A stretch of DNA of 64,000 bases from the NCBI GenBank assembly GCA_944324405.1, contig CALUWF010000001.1, positions 310,001 to 374,000 on the forward strand, read 5' to 3'. Positions within the stretch are counted from its first letter, which is position 1, and each line of letters begins with the position of its first letter. Below, piece after piece: positions 39,769 through 48,104 of the stretch. The notes under the pieces were generated by a model. It searched no databases. It was not told the DNA's origin and saw only the letters and a list, made by a program, of their open reading frames with translations. The DNA comes from Candidatus Gastranaerophilales bacterium (GTDB taxonomy: Bacteria; Cyanobacteriota; Vampirovibrionia; Gastranaerophilales; Gastranaerophilaceae). The translations under genes and the position numbers were made by a program.

Positions 39769-40026
39769 GGGATTTAATAAAATGTGTTTTTTCTGTGAGA
39801 TTTTAACGGCTATACAAAGGCTAAAACAACATCTTGATAATTTAGAAAAAAAACGTTAAACTTAAGTTTGGATATCCTCAGAGTGCGAGAATTTACGGAT
39901 TTTTGCAGAGCAGGATAACTAAACTCGTTATGAGGTAGCCTGAATAATACGGCTTAAAAAATATTTGTTCAACCCTCATAGGTATGCTGCCGCCTTTTCG
40001 GTCGCTGTGTCCTGGAGTTTGGAAGT
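39769..40026 (+). ncRNA. Structured RNA-like element E3 and terminal cassette fragment
   Basis: Third copy of the element (core 39875-39955). Paired parts: CCTCA (39876-39880) with TGAGG (39931-39935); GAG with CTC (39924-39926); TGCGAGAAT (39884-39892) with ATTTTTGCA (39899-39907); AGCC (39937-39940) with GGCT (39951-39954). About 35 bp later a lone right edge GCCTTTTCGGTCGCTGTGTCCTGGAG (39991-40016) appears without a cassette core; it matches the expressed gene's right edge. The rest holds no gene. Confidence 0.55.
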
Positions 40027-40053
40027 TTAAGACCTCTTTTTGAGGTCTTTTTT
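40027..40053 (+). terminator. Terminator closing the cassette array
   Basis: AAGACCTC-TTTTT-GAGGTCTT, an 8-bp stem, with a run of Ts, directly after the last cassette fragment. It suggests the array or element E3 is transcribed on the plus strand. Confidence 0.85.
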
Positions 40054-40122
40054 AATATCAAGGCAATTTTTTCTCACAGATATACTTTATATATATAAAC
40101 CCCATTATTTTTAAGAGAGAAA

Positions 40123-42549
40123 ATGAACATAGAGCCGCTTTATATAACAAATAATATTTACAGCACAAAAGAGTCCGCCGCAACATCAAATGTCAGCGCA
40201 CAAGACCCCATTTACGCACAAAATATCGTGCAAGAAGGCGACAGTGTAAACTTTAGCAAAAACTACAAAACACGGGAGAGCAATTCTTTAAGGGAAAGTT
40301 TTGAAGAAACAAAAGAAGAACAGGGACTAATCGGAAAAGCATGGGACGGTATTAAAAATCTCTTTAATTTTAAAACAGGCTCAGATTATGTTGAAGAAAC
40401 GCTTGAAAAATATGAAAACGGCGAAATAACACAGCAAGAAGCTCAGTCGGTACTTGAAAAGTATCAAAAAGGACAGGAAATGTCCTCGGATGTTGTTTCC
40501 GATGTCACTTCAGGCATAATAGCGGTTGGCGCCGCAGCACTTGCACCCGTAACAGGCGGGGCGTCTTTACTTGTAGCAGCCGGCGCGGGCGCACTTTCAA
40601 AAACTGCAATCAAAGCAGTTGACGCTCTTGCGGGCGGAAGGGAATATGATATAAAAGATTTAGGATACGACCTTATTACAGGCTCAATCAACGGCGCAAT
40701 GGCTCCCGTTTCAAACGCCCTTGGCGGCGTTGCGGGCACTGCCGTTGCAAAGACTCTGGGACTTGAATCCGTAGAGGCTGCGGCAAAATCGGCAGGGGGA
40801 GGAATAATCGCCAATTTACTGGCAAAAGGAGGGGCAAGTTACGTCGCAAAACAGGGAGCCCAAACAAGCGCAAAGACTGTTTTGTCAAGGGCTCTTTCCT
40901 ACGGTGCCGATATGGCGGTCGACGGAGCTTTATCAGGTGCCGCAGACGGTTTTTCACGTGCTTTGGGAGAGGGAAGAATTGAAGATATTAAAGATGACAC
41001 CCTAAACGGCGCCTTAGGCGGACTTGTAGCTTCACCGTTAATCGGCGGGGCAATGAGATTGAGCTTTGGCGGTGCAACATCGCTTAGCGCAAAATTATTC
41101 ACCGAAGCCAAAGACACACTTTCAGACACCCTTGCAGACGGCGCGCAAAACACTGTTTCAAGGGAAATAAGCCAAGCTGATAAGATAGTTTTCACTACAT
41201 TTGATGAAGCAATTGACTATTTAAACAACTCTGCAAACAAAAACGCTAAAACGGTCTTGGATGCCTATAAAAAAGCGCTTGAAAAAGGTAAAAACATATC
41301 ACTTGAACAGCTTGGGGATGCAATTAATTTAATTGATAACCCGAAATACGAAGAACAAATCAGAAAATATGCGGCAGATTTAGCAAAACAATACGAAGAT
41401 GAAAGCTCTATATACAATACCATAGATGAAATGTTTGAAATTTTGGGCATAAATCCGCAAATAGTATATGACGCATCACATAACAGCTACATGGCGCAAA
41501 GCGGCTACGGCTCAATAAGCGTACGCGCCAAAGGCGAAGAGTCGGTGCTTTCAAAAATAAGAAATAAAGTTTTGGAATTTAAAGACACCTTCCCGCAAAA
41601 TGAATATCAGGCTTCTTCATTAATCGGAGATGCACACGGCGTAAGGATTATTGCCGGAGTGTCAACACTTAGCGAAGATGACATCGCACAAATTATAAAA
41701 AATTCGATAAAAAATCAAGATGACACGGATTTGTTTGTAAAACACATTTTAACGGGAGAAGGTGAAATTCCCGCGCAAAAACTTGCAGAGTTTGAAGCCG
41801 TTCAAAAAGAAGTCGTTGAAAGGGCAAGAGAACTGCAAAGCGGCAAACTTGTGGAAAATTTGACTCAGGCAATTGAAGATGACAGGATAAACGTAACAGA
41901 GCTGCACAACTACTCAAGCAAAGACGGCATAACATACTTTAGCGATGTACAGGTTGATAAACTTAAGGACTCATATAAAAAATGGTATGAAAAAATGCTT
42001 GAAATAGCGCAAAACAGCCCCGAAACGTCAAATTATACAATTGTTGAAAAGAATAACTTAATTTGTCTGAAAGATAAAAACGGCTACATTTTTAAACCCA
42101 GTATGCTTATAGAAACCGTTTCCGAAGGCGAAAAAGCAATTAAAAAGTCCGGCTACACGGCAGCACAGATGAACATAATTACAAAAGACGGCGTACAGGA
42201 AGAATTCCAATATAGAGGTGTTCTGGCGGATGAATTTTCGGAACTTGAACATCTGCACTACGACATAAAATCAAAAAAAGACACCGTCTTGGGTGCGCAA
42301 TATAACGATATAAGAAATGTTTACAATAAATACAATACAGAGAAATTTGAAAATGCATACAATGCTTATTTAAGCGACACATTTAAAGCGTACAGAAAAC
42401 GCGAACTCGGGCTTGCCGCAGAATTGCCGGATATAGAAAATTATCTGGGCGATATGTTGAGCGAAGATGAAATGCGCATAATTTCACGCGAAGGACTTAA
42501 AGAACTTTACGATTTAACTCATTCGTTAGACAAAAACGCCGCAGCCTGA
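40123..42549 (+). CDS. Large protein with glycine-rich hydrophobic core and RelA/SpoT-like C-terminal domain
   Basis: 808 residues. The N-terminal part is polar. From about residue 125 to 310 it is Gly/Ala-rich and hydrophobic (VTSGIIAVGAAALAPVTGGASLLVAAGAG), like translocation or pre-toxin regions of polymorphic toxins. The C-terminal part carries a nucleotide-pyrophosphokinase pattern: SVRAKGEESVLSKIRNK (about 465-482), IGDAHGVRII (about 502), SGYTAAQMNI (about 676) and EEFQYRGVLADEFSELEHLHYDIK (about 694-717), matching RelA/SpoT order R-x-K...DxxGxR...GY...E-x-Q-x-R...E-H-x-x-YK. This could be a (p)ppGpp/(p)ppApp-type toxin. No signal peptide is seen. The next gene is a candidate partner. 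Confidence 0.6.
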   Translation: MNIEPLYITNNIYSTKESAATSNVSAQDPIYAQNIVQEGDSVNFSKNYKTRESNSLRESFEETKEEQGLIGKAWDGIKNLFNFKTGSDYVEETLEKYENGEITQQEAQSVLEKYQKGQEMSSDVVSDVTSGIIAVGAAALAPVTGGASLLVAAGAGALSKTAIKAVDALAGGREYDIKDLGYDLITGSINGAMAPVSNALGGVAGTAVAKTLGLESVEAAAKSAGGGIIANLLAKGGASYVAKQGAQTSAKTVLSRALSYGADMAVDGALSGAADGFSRALGEGRIEDIKDDTLNGALGGLVASPLIGGAMRLSFGGATSLSAKLFTEAKDTLSDTLADGAQNTVSREISQADKIVFTTFDEAIDYLNNSANKNAKTVLDAYKKALEKGKNISLEQLGDAINLIDNPKYEEQIRKYAADLAKQYEDESSIYNTIDEMFEILGINPQIVYDASHNSYMAQSGYGSISVRAKGEESVLSKIRNKVLEFKDTFPQNEYQASSLIGDAHGVRIIAGVSTLSEDDIAQIIKNSIKNQDDTDLFVKHILTGEGEIPAQKLAEFEAVQKEVVERARELQSGKLVENLTQAIEDDRINVTELHNYSSKDGITYFSDVQVDKLKDSYKKWYEKMLEIAQNSPETSNYTIVEKNNLICLKDKNGYIFKPSMLIETVSEGEKAIKKSGYTAAQMNIITKDGVQEEFQYRGVLADEFSELEHLHYDIKSKKDTVLGAQYNDIRNVYNKYNTEKFENAYNAYLSDTFKAYRKRELGLAAELPDIENYLGDMLSEDEMRIISREGLKELYDLTHSLDKNAAA

Positions 42550-42566
42550 TAAAATAAGAAAAAGGA

Positions 42567-42983
42567 ATGATTATGAACATACAAACATCATACAAATGTA
42601 AAAACGAAACAAATTTTTCAAAAAAAACGGCTGAAGATATGAATTTTGAACAAATACAAAAAAATGCTGTAGAAAAGCTCTACGAAAGGGCGCAGAGGGA
42701 AGTCTGCGAGTGGGGGAATTTTTCTAAAGTGAGCGAAGATTTCAGCGAAAACAACGGCGCAAAGTCTTTTAAACTCTACATTACACCATCCCCCGACAGA
42801 AAAAAACCGACAACAAGAATTTTACAAATGAGCGTGGAAACACCGCATGGTGCAACATTTTTCAGCGCCGATATTTTAAGGGGCACAAAAGACGACATTT
42901 TAAAATTTTTAGCGGATGAGAAAAATTTAAAACAAATTTCGGGCTATGCGGCTATGCTCTCCGAAAGATTGGACAAGGAATAA
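42567..42983 (+). CDS. Small protein after the RelA/SpoT-like gene, possible immunity or partner
   Basis: Up to 138 residues; an in-frame ATG at 42573 is an equally good start. It is cytoplasmic and charged, with no recognised domain. The middle part (KSFKLYITPSPDRKKPTTRILQMSVETPHGATFFSADILRGTKDDILKFL) reads like a beta-sheet followed by a helix. It lies 17 nt after the 808-residue protein and 6 nt before a hydrolase, so the three form one operon. Its immunity role is a guess from position and size. Confidence 0.5.
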   Translation: MIMNIQTSYKCKNETNFSKKTAEDMNFEQIQKNAVEKLYERAQREVCEWGNFSKVSEDFSENNGAKSFKLYITPSPDRKKPTTRILQMSVETPHGATFFSADILRGTKDDILKFLADEKNLKQISGYAAMLSERLDKE

Positions 42984-42989
42984 GCAGAA

Positions 42990-43724
42990 ATGCCGCGGGA
43001 GATTATTTTAAAAACAAAAGACAGAGTAAAAATCGCCGCGGATTATTATACAAAAAACTGTGACAGTGTCGTAATTATCGCCCCCGGATGGTGCATGACA
43101 AAAAATTCAAAAGCTTTCAGGGAAATTTCACGGGAATTTTTTAAAAAATATGATGTTTTAACCTTTGATTTCAGAGGACACGGCAAAAGCGGCGGCTTTT
43201 ATACTTTTAGCGCAAAAGAAGAAAATGACCTTTCGGCGGTTGTTGATTTTGCAAAACGAAAAAACTATAAAAAAATATTCCTCGCGGGTTTTTCACTCGG
43301 GGCGGCGGTTTGCGCGATTTATGCAGCAAAGCACAAAACGGATAAAATAATTCTTGTCAGCGCGCCATATGACTTTTCAAAAATCGAAAATCAAATGTAC
43401 AAAAAAGAGGCATGGTTTGAAACGTTTAAAAAATTTGAACTGAAAAGATTTTTGTCAATCCGCCCGAGCGTTGTTATGCACAGAAAAACAAAACCCTGCG
43501 ATGTTATAGACAAAATAGGTACACCCCTGCTTTTTATCGCGGGCAAAAAAGACCCTACGGTTCACTTTTGGCACTGCGAAGAGCTTTTTAAGAAAGCAAG
43601 GTGCAAAAAGAGATTTGTGCTTTATGAAAACGGACTCCATGCCGAGGATATTTTTTTACATGCCGGGAATGATTTTATGAGGACTTGTTTTTGCTGGCTT
43701 GAAGAAGAAAAAACAGACACTTGA
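42990..43724 (+). CDS. Alpha/beta hydrolase
   Basis: 244 residues with no signal peptide. Pattern: VVIIAPGWCMTKNSKAF, LTFDFRGHGKSGGFYTF, nucleophile elbow GFSLGAA with Ser, the acidic loop FIAGKKDPTVHFWH, and catalytic His in ENGLHAEDIF. The triad therefore looks complete. A cytosolic serine hydrolase or esterase of unknown substrate. Confidence 0.8.
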   Translation: MPREIILKTKDRVKIAADYYTKNCDSVVIIAPGWCMTKNSKAFREISREFFKKYDVLTFDFRGHGKSGGFYTFSAKEENDLSAVVDFAKRKNYKKIFLAGFSLGAAVCAIYAAKHKTDKIILVSAPYDFSKIENQMYKKEAWFETFKKFELKRFLSIRPSVVMHRKTKPCDVIDKIGTPLLFIAGKKDPTVHFWHCEELFKKARCKKRFVLYENGLHAEDIFLHAGNDFMRTCFCWLEEEKTDT

Positions 43725-43810
43725 AATAAAGTTAATTTTAGTGTATAAAAAGCATAAATACAACTTGGCTGCATGACAAAATTGCTGTAGAATAAGTGGT
43801 GATTGAAGTA

Positions 43811-44022
43811 TTGATAATTGAATAATTGTATTTAATGCGGAAGTAACTCCTTTGCAAAGCAAACGCGGCTTGTCCGCAATGGCCAATTGAGTTACGATAA
43901 AGATTGATAATTGAATAATTGTATTTAATGCACAAGTAACTCCTTTGCAAAGCAAACGCGGCTTGTCCGCAATGACCAATTGAGTTACGATAAAGATTGA
44001 TAATTGAATAATTGTATTTAAT
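43811..44022. repeat. Tandem 93-bp repeat derived partly from the tRNA-Gly 5' end
   Basis: Two full units (43811-43903 and 43904-43996) and the start of a third that runs into the tRNA. Each unit holds TTGATAATTGAATAATTG, then a copy of the tRNA start (GCGGAAGTAACTC, changed to GCACAAGTAACTC in unit 2), then about 30 bp of unrelated sequence and the inverted word CCAATTGAGTTAC, the reverse complement of the tRNA D-arm. GTAACTC/GAGTTAC make each unit a potential hairpin. It looks like a small element inserted in a duplicated tRNA start. Confidence 0.8.
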
Positions 44023-44095
44023 GCGGAAGTAACTCAATTGGTAGAGTCCCTGCCTTCCAAGCAGGTTGTTGCGAGTTCGAGCCTCGTCTTCCGCT
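44023..44095 (+). tRNA. tRNA-Gly (anticodon TCC)
   Basis: Acceptor GCGGAAG pairs with CTTCCGC (44088-44094). The anticodon stem CCTGC/GCAGG encloses loop CTTCCAA, anticodon TCC. The T-arm holds GTTCGAG, the family constant. CCA is not encoded. It reads glycine GGA/GGG codons. Confidence 0.93.
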
Positions 44096-44216
44096 TTTTC
44101 CCGTAAAATTAACTCAAATCACTATGAAACAAATTTTAAACAAAAATCTCCCATGCCTTGCAATGGGAGATTTTTTATGATTTATTACAGCATAAGAAAC
44201 AAATGGAGGATTGAAA

Positions 44217-45020
44217 TTGAAAAGAATACTTACGGGTTTTGTGATTGCTTTTGCATTTTTAACATTTTCCCAAACGGTTTTTGCCGCGCAGTATGATGCA
44301 GCGCAAAGAGTAAGCGCCGTGGGCGAAAATCTGCTCTTAAAAAACTCTATCCCTTCGTCGGATATTAAATTTGAAGTAACTTCAAAAGCTGTTGATAATT
44401 CCACCTTTGCGCAGGACAGAATAATAAGCATTTATGCAAATAACCTTAAATACGCGGGAAATGACAATGAAACAGCGGCAGTTGTTGCAAATGAACTCGG
44501 ACACATAATTGCGGGACATGGCTCCAGAAGCAAACTTGTATCATCAATTACGGGAACCGATGTTTCAGGCGGAAGTGATTTGGCGGGCAGCCTCGTTGAA
44601 AATTACAAAAATACAAAAGAAGAAAAAGAAGCAGATGTAATAGCGGTAAACCTTATGGCAAATGCCGGCTATAACCCTCTTGCCGCAATTGTCGTACTTA
44701 CAAAGCAAACCTCGACATATTGGGATGCAATTGCCGCTCAGCCTGCCAATGCACAAAGAGCTATGAACATTTACGATTACGCACACTACGCCTACCCTAA
44801 TTCCGTAAAATCAGGCTATAATTGCGTTGAATACAAAAATTTTCTAACCTATGCAAACGGCATACTTGAAGAAAGAAAAGAAAGCCCAAAAGCACAGAAA
44901 AAACTGGATAAAGAACTTAAAAAATACAGAAAAGACAGCGTTTCACAGATAACAAAATTTAAAACAAGGGGTGCTATGTCCGGCTGGGATGCGCTCTGGG
45001 GTATCTTAAAAGAACAATAG
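44217..45020 (+). CDS. Secreted M48-like metalloprotease homologue with altered zinc motif
   Basis: 267 residues from TTG at 44217, 7 nt after GGAGG; the TTG at 44211 touches that site. A signal peptide (MKRILTGFVIAFAFLTFSQTVFA) leads to a Zn-peptidase-like domain. The HExxH motif reads ANELGHIIAGH (Asn92-Glu93-x-x-His96), so the first zinc His is Asn, while the downstream EKEADVIAVNLM (third ligand Glu) is kept. Loss of a ligand suggests weak, altered or no catalysis. The C-terminus is helical and Lys-rich. Probably periplasmic and monocistronic. Confidence 0.75.
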   Translation: MKRILTGFVIAFAFLTFSQTVFAAQYDAAQRVSAVGENLLLKNSIPSSDIKFEVTSKAVDNSTFAQDRIISIYANNLKYAGNDNETAAVVANELGHIIAGHGSRSKLVSSITGTDVSGGSDLAGSLVENYKNTKEEKEADVIAVNLMANAGYNPLAAIVVLTKQTSTYWDAIAAQPANAQRAMNIYDYAHYAYPNSVKSGYNCVEYKNFLTYANGILEERKESPKAQKKLDKELKKYRKDSVSQITKFKTRGAMSGWDALWGILKEQ

Positions 45021-45042
45021 CTCTCCAATAAAACGTATAAAC

Positions 45043-45083
45043 AATAATAACCGCCCCTGTATATTACCGGAGCGGTTATTATT
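45043..45083. terminator. Bidirectional terminator
   Basis: AATAATAACCGC ... GCGGTTATTATT, a 12-bp perfect stem between convergent genes, with the inner CC/GG extending it. Confidence 0.8.
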
Positions 45084-45094
45084 TGAAAATACAA

Positions 45095-45385
45095 TTAATC
45101 TTCAATAATTTCTATACCTTCTTTTTGCACATCTGCACTCGGGGCAAGTTTTCTGTATTTATACAAAGGAACAGGCTCGCTTTGCGCCTTTTTTTGCGAA
45201 ATTTTCTTGTCAAAGTCCCTTTTTTCTTCAACGTAAAGCTGTTTTACAAAAGTATCGCTCTGAATTTCCGAGGGCATCTCATCAAATTGCGCGCTTATTA
45301 CAAGCCTTTCACCCGCATATGCCGCAGACACGCCAAAATAAATGCTCAAAACCATAGCAAGCACAAATGTGCATTTTTTTCCCAT
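45095..45385 (-). CDS. Small secreted protein
   Basis: 96 residues from the ATG at 45385, which gives a clean signal peptide (MGKKCTFVLAMVLSIYFGVSAAYA); an upstream in-frame ATG at 45406 is possible. The mature part is short, charged and unrecognised (KQLYVEEKRDFDKKISQKKAQSEPVPLYKYRKLAP). It shares a terminator with the M48-like gene. Confidence 0.55.
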   Translation of the reverse strand: MGKKCTFVLAMVLSIYFGVSAAYAGERLVISAQFDEMPSEIQSDTFVKQLYVEEKRDFDKKISQKKAQSEPVPLYKYRKLAPSADVQKEGIEIIED

Positions 45386-45481
45386 AACAAATCTTTCTTC
45401 TTTCACTGCCTTCTAATAATATAAATCCCCGTAATTAAAAATAATCACGGAGATTTATAAATTATTTACTTAAGTTAACAA

Positions 45482-45901
45482 TTAGAAGCCGAGAAGTTTT
45501 AATTGTGCGTCGTATTTTTTATTGACGTTGTCTTTTCTTGTGTTAAGAGTTTGCAATTTTCTTTCGTAAGTTCTTACTTTTAATGTTTTTTGTGTTTGAA
45601 GCAGAGTTTTATCATTATTTGTTGTTTTAATATCTTTTTCTACTTGTTTAATTTCTTCTTCAATCGGTTTCAATTCTTCTTGTCTTGCTTTTTCGATTTG
45701 TTTTTTCTTAGCTTCGTTTTGTTGCTGTTTTTGTTTTTGTGCTGCCGCTTTTTGTGTTTGTACATCTTGTTTTGCGGCTTCTTTGACTGCGTTCAAATCG
45801 CTCTTTACGGCATTTTTAAAAGCAGTACCGAAATCACTTGCTGCAAAAACGCAAGATACACTCATACAAAGCGCAAGAGCTAATCCAAGATATTTTTTCA
45901 T
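45482..45901 (-). CDS. Secreted Lys/Gln-rich coiled-coil protein
   Basis: 139 residues from ATG 45901, with AGGAG well placed upstream; the longer frame has no site and is rejected. Signal peptide MKKYLGLALALCMSVSCVFA, then an almost purely helical mature part with AAAQKQKQQQNEAKKK and a long coiled coil ending in KKYDAQLKLLGF. Function unknown; a periplasmic structural or chaperone-like role is possible. The following 260 bp toward pyrF hold no gene that I can see. Confidence 0.65.
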   Translation of the reverse strand: MKKYLGLALALCMSVSCVFAASDFGTAFKNAVKSDLNAVKEAAKQDVQTQKAAAQKQKQQQNEAKKKQIEKARQEELKPIEEEIKQVEKDIKTTNNDKTLLQTQKTLKVRTYERKLQTLNTRKDNVNKKYDAQLKLLGF

Positions 45902-46202
45902 AAAACAACACTCCTTTTTAACTACAAAAACCATAATAGCACAAAAAACGTAATTGTAAACCAAAAGCCGCACAAATTTTACTCTGAGCGGCTTTATATC
46001 GGTTTTTATCCCCCGCATATGTCCATATAAGGCAAAAGCCTCATTTAAACAAATTCTCTTTACATTAAAATAAAAACTTTTCTTAAGTACATATTGCAAA
46101 AGCAAGAAAAATATTTACATTTCTTAACGCATAAAGCACGGTTGCATTTATCCGCTCAAAGTGTTAAAATTCTTGTGCTATAACTTTTTAAGGTTTATTT
46201 TA

Positions 46203-46964
46203 ATGGTAGTAAAAAGACCCCAAAGTGCAGTCGAAAGAATAATCCTTGCACTTGATGTAGATACACTTGAAGAAGCACACTCGCTTGTAAGCACTCTGAA
46301 AGATTATGTCGGGTATTTTAAAGTAGGCTTACAGCTCTACACTGCCTGCGGATACGATTCGGTTAAAATGATACATGATATGGGTGCAAAAGTCTTTTTC
46401 GACGCAAAATTTCACGATATTCCAAACACGGTTGCACGCGCAAGCGCCAACCTTGTTAAAAACGATGTCGATTTTTTTGATTTACATATAAAAGGCGGCT
46501 CCAAAATGCTCTCCGCAACAAGCAGGCTCTGCCGCGAAGTGGCTAAAAAATACGATAAACCCGCTCCGACTATCTTAGGCGTCACCCTATTATCAAGTTT
46601 CGGACAAAAAACTCTTAATCAGGAATTAAACGTCAATATGAACATTGATGAATATGTATCACGCCTTGCAAAAGTGGCGCTTGAGGCAAAACTCGACGGC
46701 GTTGTGGCGTCAGCTTCCGAAGTTGGCGCAATAAGAAGGGTTTGCGGAGATGAATTTATTATAGTATGCCCCGCAATACGTCCCACCTGGTCTTATGTTG
46801 ATGATCAGGTTCGCGTTGTAACACCCACGGACGCTATTGAAGCAGGTGTTGATTATATGGTCGTGGGTCGTCCGGTTATCAAAGCAAAAGACAAAATTGA
46901 AGCAATAACGCTTATTATTGACGAAATAGAAGACGCAAAAGAAACAATAAAGGAAAGACTTTAA
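46203..46964 (+). CDS. pyrF: Orotidine 5'-phosphate decarboxylase
   Basis: 253 residues from the ATG at 46203. Catalytic DAKFHDIPNT (D-x-K-x-x-D-I), substrate-phosphate loop GVVASASEV, and VCPAIRP with VGRPVIKA at the C-terminus are all present. It makes UMP from OMP. A TATAA element near 46170 suggests its own promoter, and the next gene follows after 3 nt. Confidence 0.95.
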   Translation: MVVKRPQSAVERIILALDVDTLEEAHSLVSTLKDYVGYFKVGLQLYTACGYDSVKMIHDMGAKVFFDAKFHDIPNTVARASANLVKNDVDFFDLHIKGGSKMLSATSRLCREVAKKYDKPAPTILGVTLLSSFGQKTLNQELNVNMNIDEYVSRLAKVALEAKLDGVVASASEVGAIRRVCGDEFIIVCPAIRPTWSYVDDQVRVVTPTDAIEAGVDYMVVGRPVIKAKDKIEAITLIIDEIEDAKETIKERL

Positions 46965-46967
46965 CAT

Positions 46968-48104
46968 ATGAAAACAAATTTTGGCATACCTAAAGAACTA
47001 AAAGAAGGCGAAACGCGCGTTGCGCTTACTCCCGATTCCGTCGGAATGCTTACGGATGAAGGTTTATCCGTTGCAATAGAAGCAGGGGCCGGTGATTTAG
47101 CAGGCTTTGACGATGAACAATACGAAAAAGCCGGCGCAAAAATCGTAAGCACTCCGGATGAACTTTGGGCAAATTCAAATGTTATTGTTAAAGTAAAAGA
47201 GCCGCAAAAATGCGAATTTAAGCATTTTCGCGAAGATTTGGTTATATTTTCTTACCTTCACCTTGCCGTTGAAGAAGAACTTACCCGCGAACTTTTAAAG
47301 AAAAAAATCTGTGCCGTTGCAACGGAAGCGGTTCAAACTCCGGGAGGAGAACTCCCGCTTTTAAGGCCGATGAGCGAAGTGGCAGGCAGGATGAGTGTAC
47401 AGCTGGGCGCAAGATTTCTGGAAAAACAAAACGGCGGCAGAGGACTGCTCTTAGGAGGTGTCCCCGGTGTTGCCCCCGCTAAAGTCGTAATCTTAGGCGG
47501 CGGAGTTGCAGGTTCAAACGCCGCACAGGCAGCACTTGGCATGGGCGCGGACGTTTCGGTTTTAGATATAAATTCAAAAAGACTCTCGAGCCTTGATATG
47601 TTCTTTGGCGGACAGATAAAAACTTATTATTCAAACCCCTCCACAATAGCATCCCGTGTAAGCGAAGCGGATTTGCTAATTACGGCGGTGCTTATACCGT
47701 CAACAAGAGCGCCTAAACTTGTAAGTGCGGATATGGTAAAAACAATGAAAAAAGGTTCGGTTATTATTGATATTGCAATAGATCAGGGCGGAAACGTCGA
47801 AACAATTGACAGAGTCACAAGTCTTGATAATCCGGTCTTTGAAAAATACGGTGTGCTGCACTGCGCAGTGCCGAATATTCCCTCTTTTGTGCCAAAAACC
47901 GCATCATATGCTTATTCTTACGCGATTTTACCTTATTTAAGAGAAATAGGCGAAAAAGGTACATTTGTCGCACTTAAGGAAGATGACTCTCTAAGCTGCG
48001 GCGTGTCTACATTCAGAGGCGCAATTACAAATGAAGCGCTTGCACTGTCACTGGGCGAAGAACACACTGAAATATCGCTTTTAATAGGTTTTAAGGTTAA
48101 ATAA
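46968..48104 (+). CDS. ald: Alanine dehydrogenase
   Basis: 378 residues. N-terminal substrate domain GIPKELKEGETRVALTP, the Lys/His active region KVKEPQ and FSYLHLA, then a nucleotide-binding VVILGGGVAGSNAAQAALGMGADV and D-rich SVIIDIAIDQGGNVET. It interconverts alanine and pyruvate with NAD. It overlaps proB by 1 nt, so nitrogen and proline genes are coupled. Confidence 0.93.
   Translation: MKTNFGIPKELKEGETRVALTPDSVGMLTDEGLSVAIEAGAGDLAGFDDEQYEKAGAKIVSTPDELWANSNVIVKVKEPQKCEFKHFREDLVIFSYLHLAVEEELTRELLKKKICAVATEAVQTPGGELPLLRPMSEVAGRMSVQLGARFLEKQNGGRGLLLGGVPGVAPAKVVILGGGVAGSNAAQAALGMGADVSVLDINSKRLSSLDMFFGGQIKTYYSNPSTIASRVSEADLLITAVLIPSTRAPKLVSADMVKTMKKGSVIIDIAIDQGGNVETIDRVTSLDNPVFEKYGVLHCAVPNIPSFVPKTASYAYSYAILPYLREIGEKGTFVALKEDDSLSCGVSTFRGAITNEALALSLGEEHTEISLLIGFKVK

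Noticed and set aside
31220-39806. The many plus-strand ORFs of 60-200 residues in the array as separate genes
   Set aside because: They begin at an internal ATG (usually the one in ATGGGGTCG) or inside spacers, have no ribosome-binding sites, and all encode the same partial domain. They are silent cassettes.
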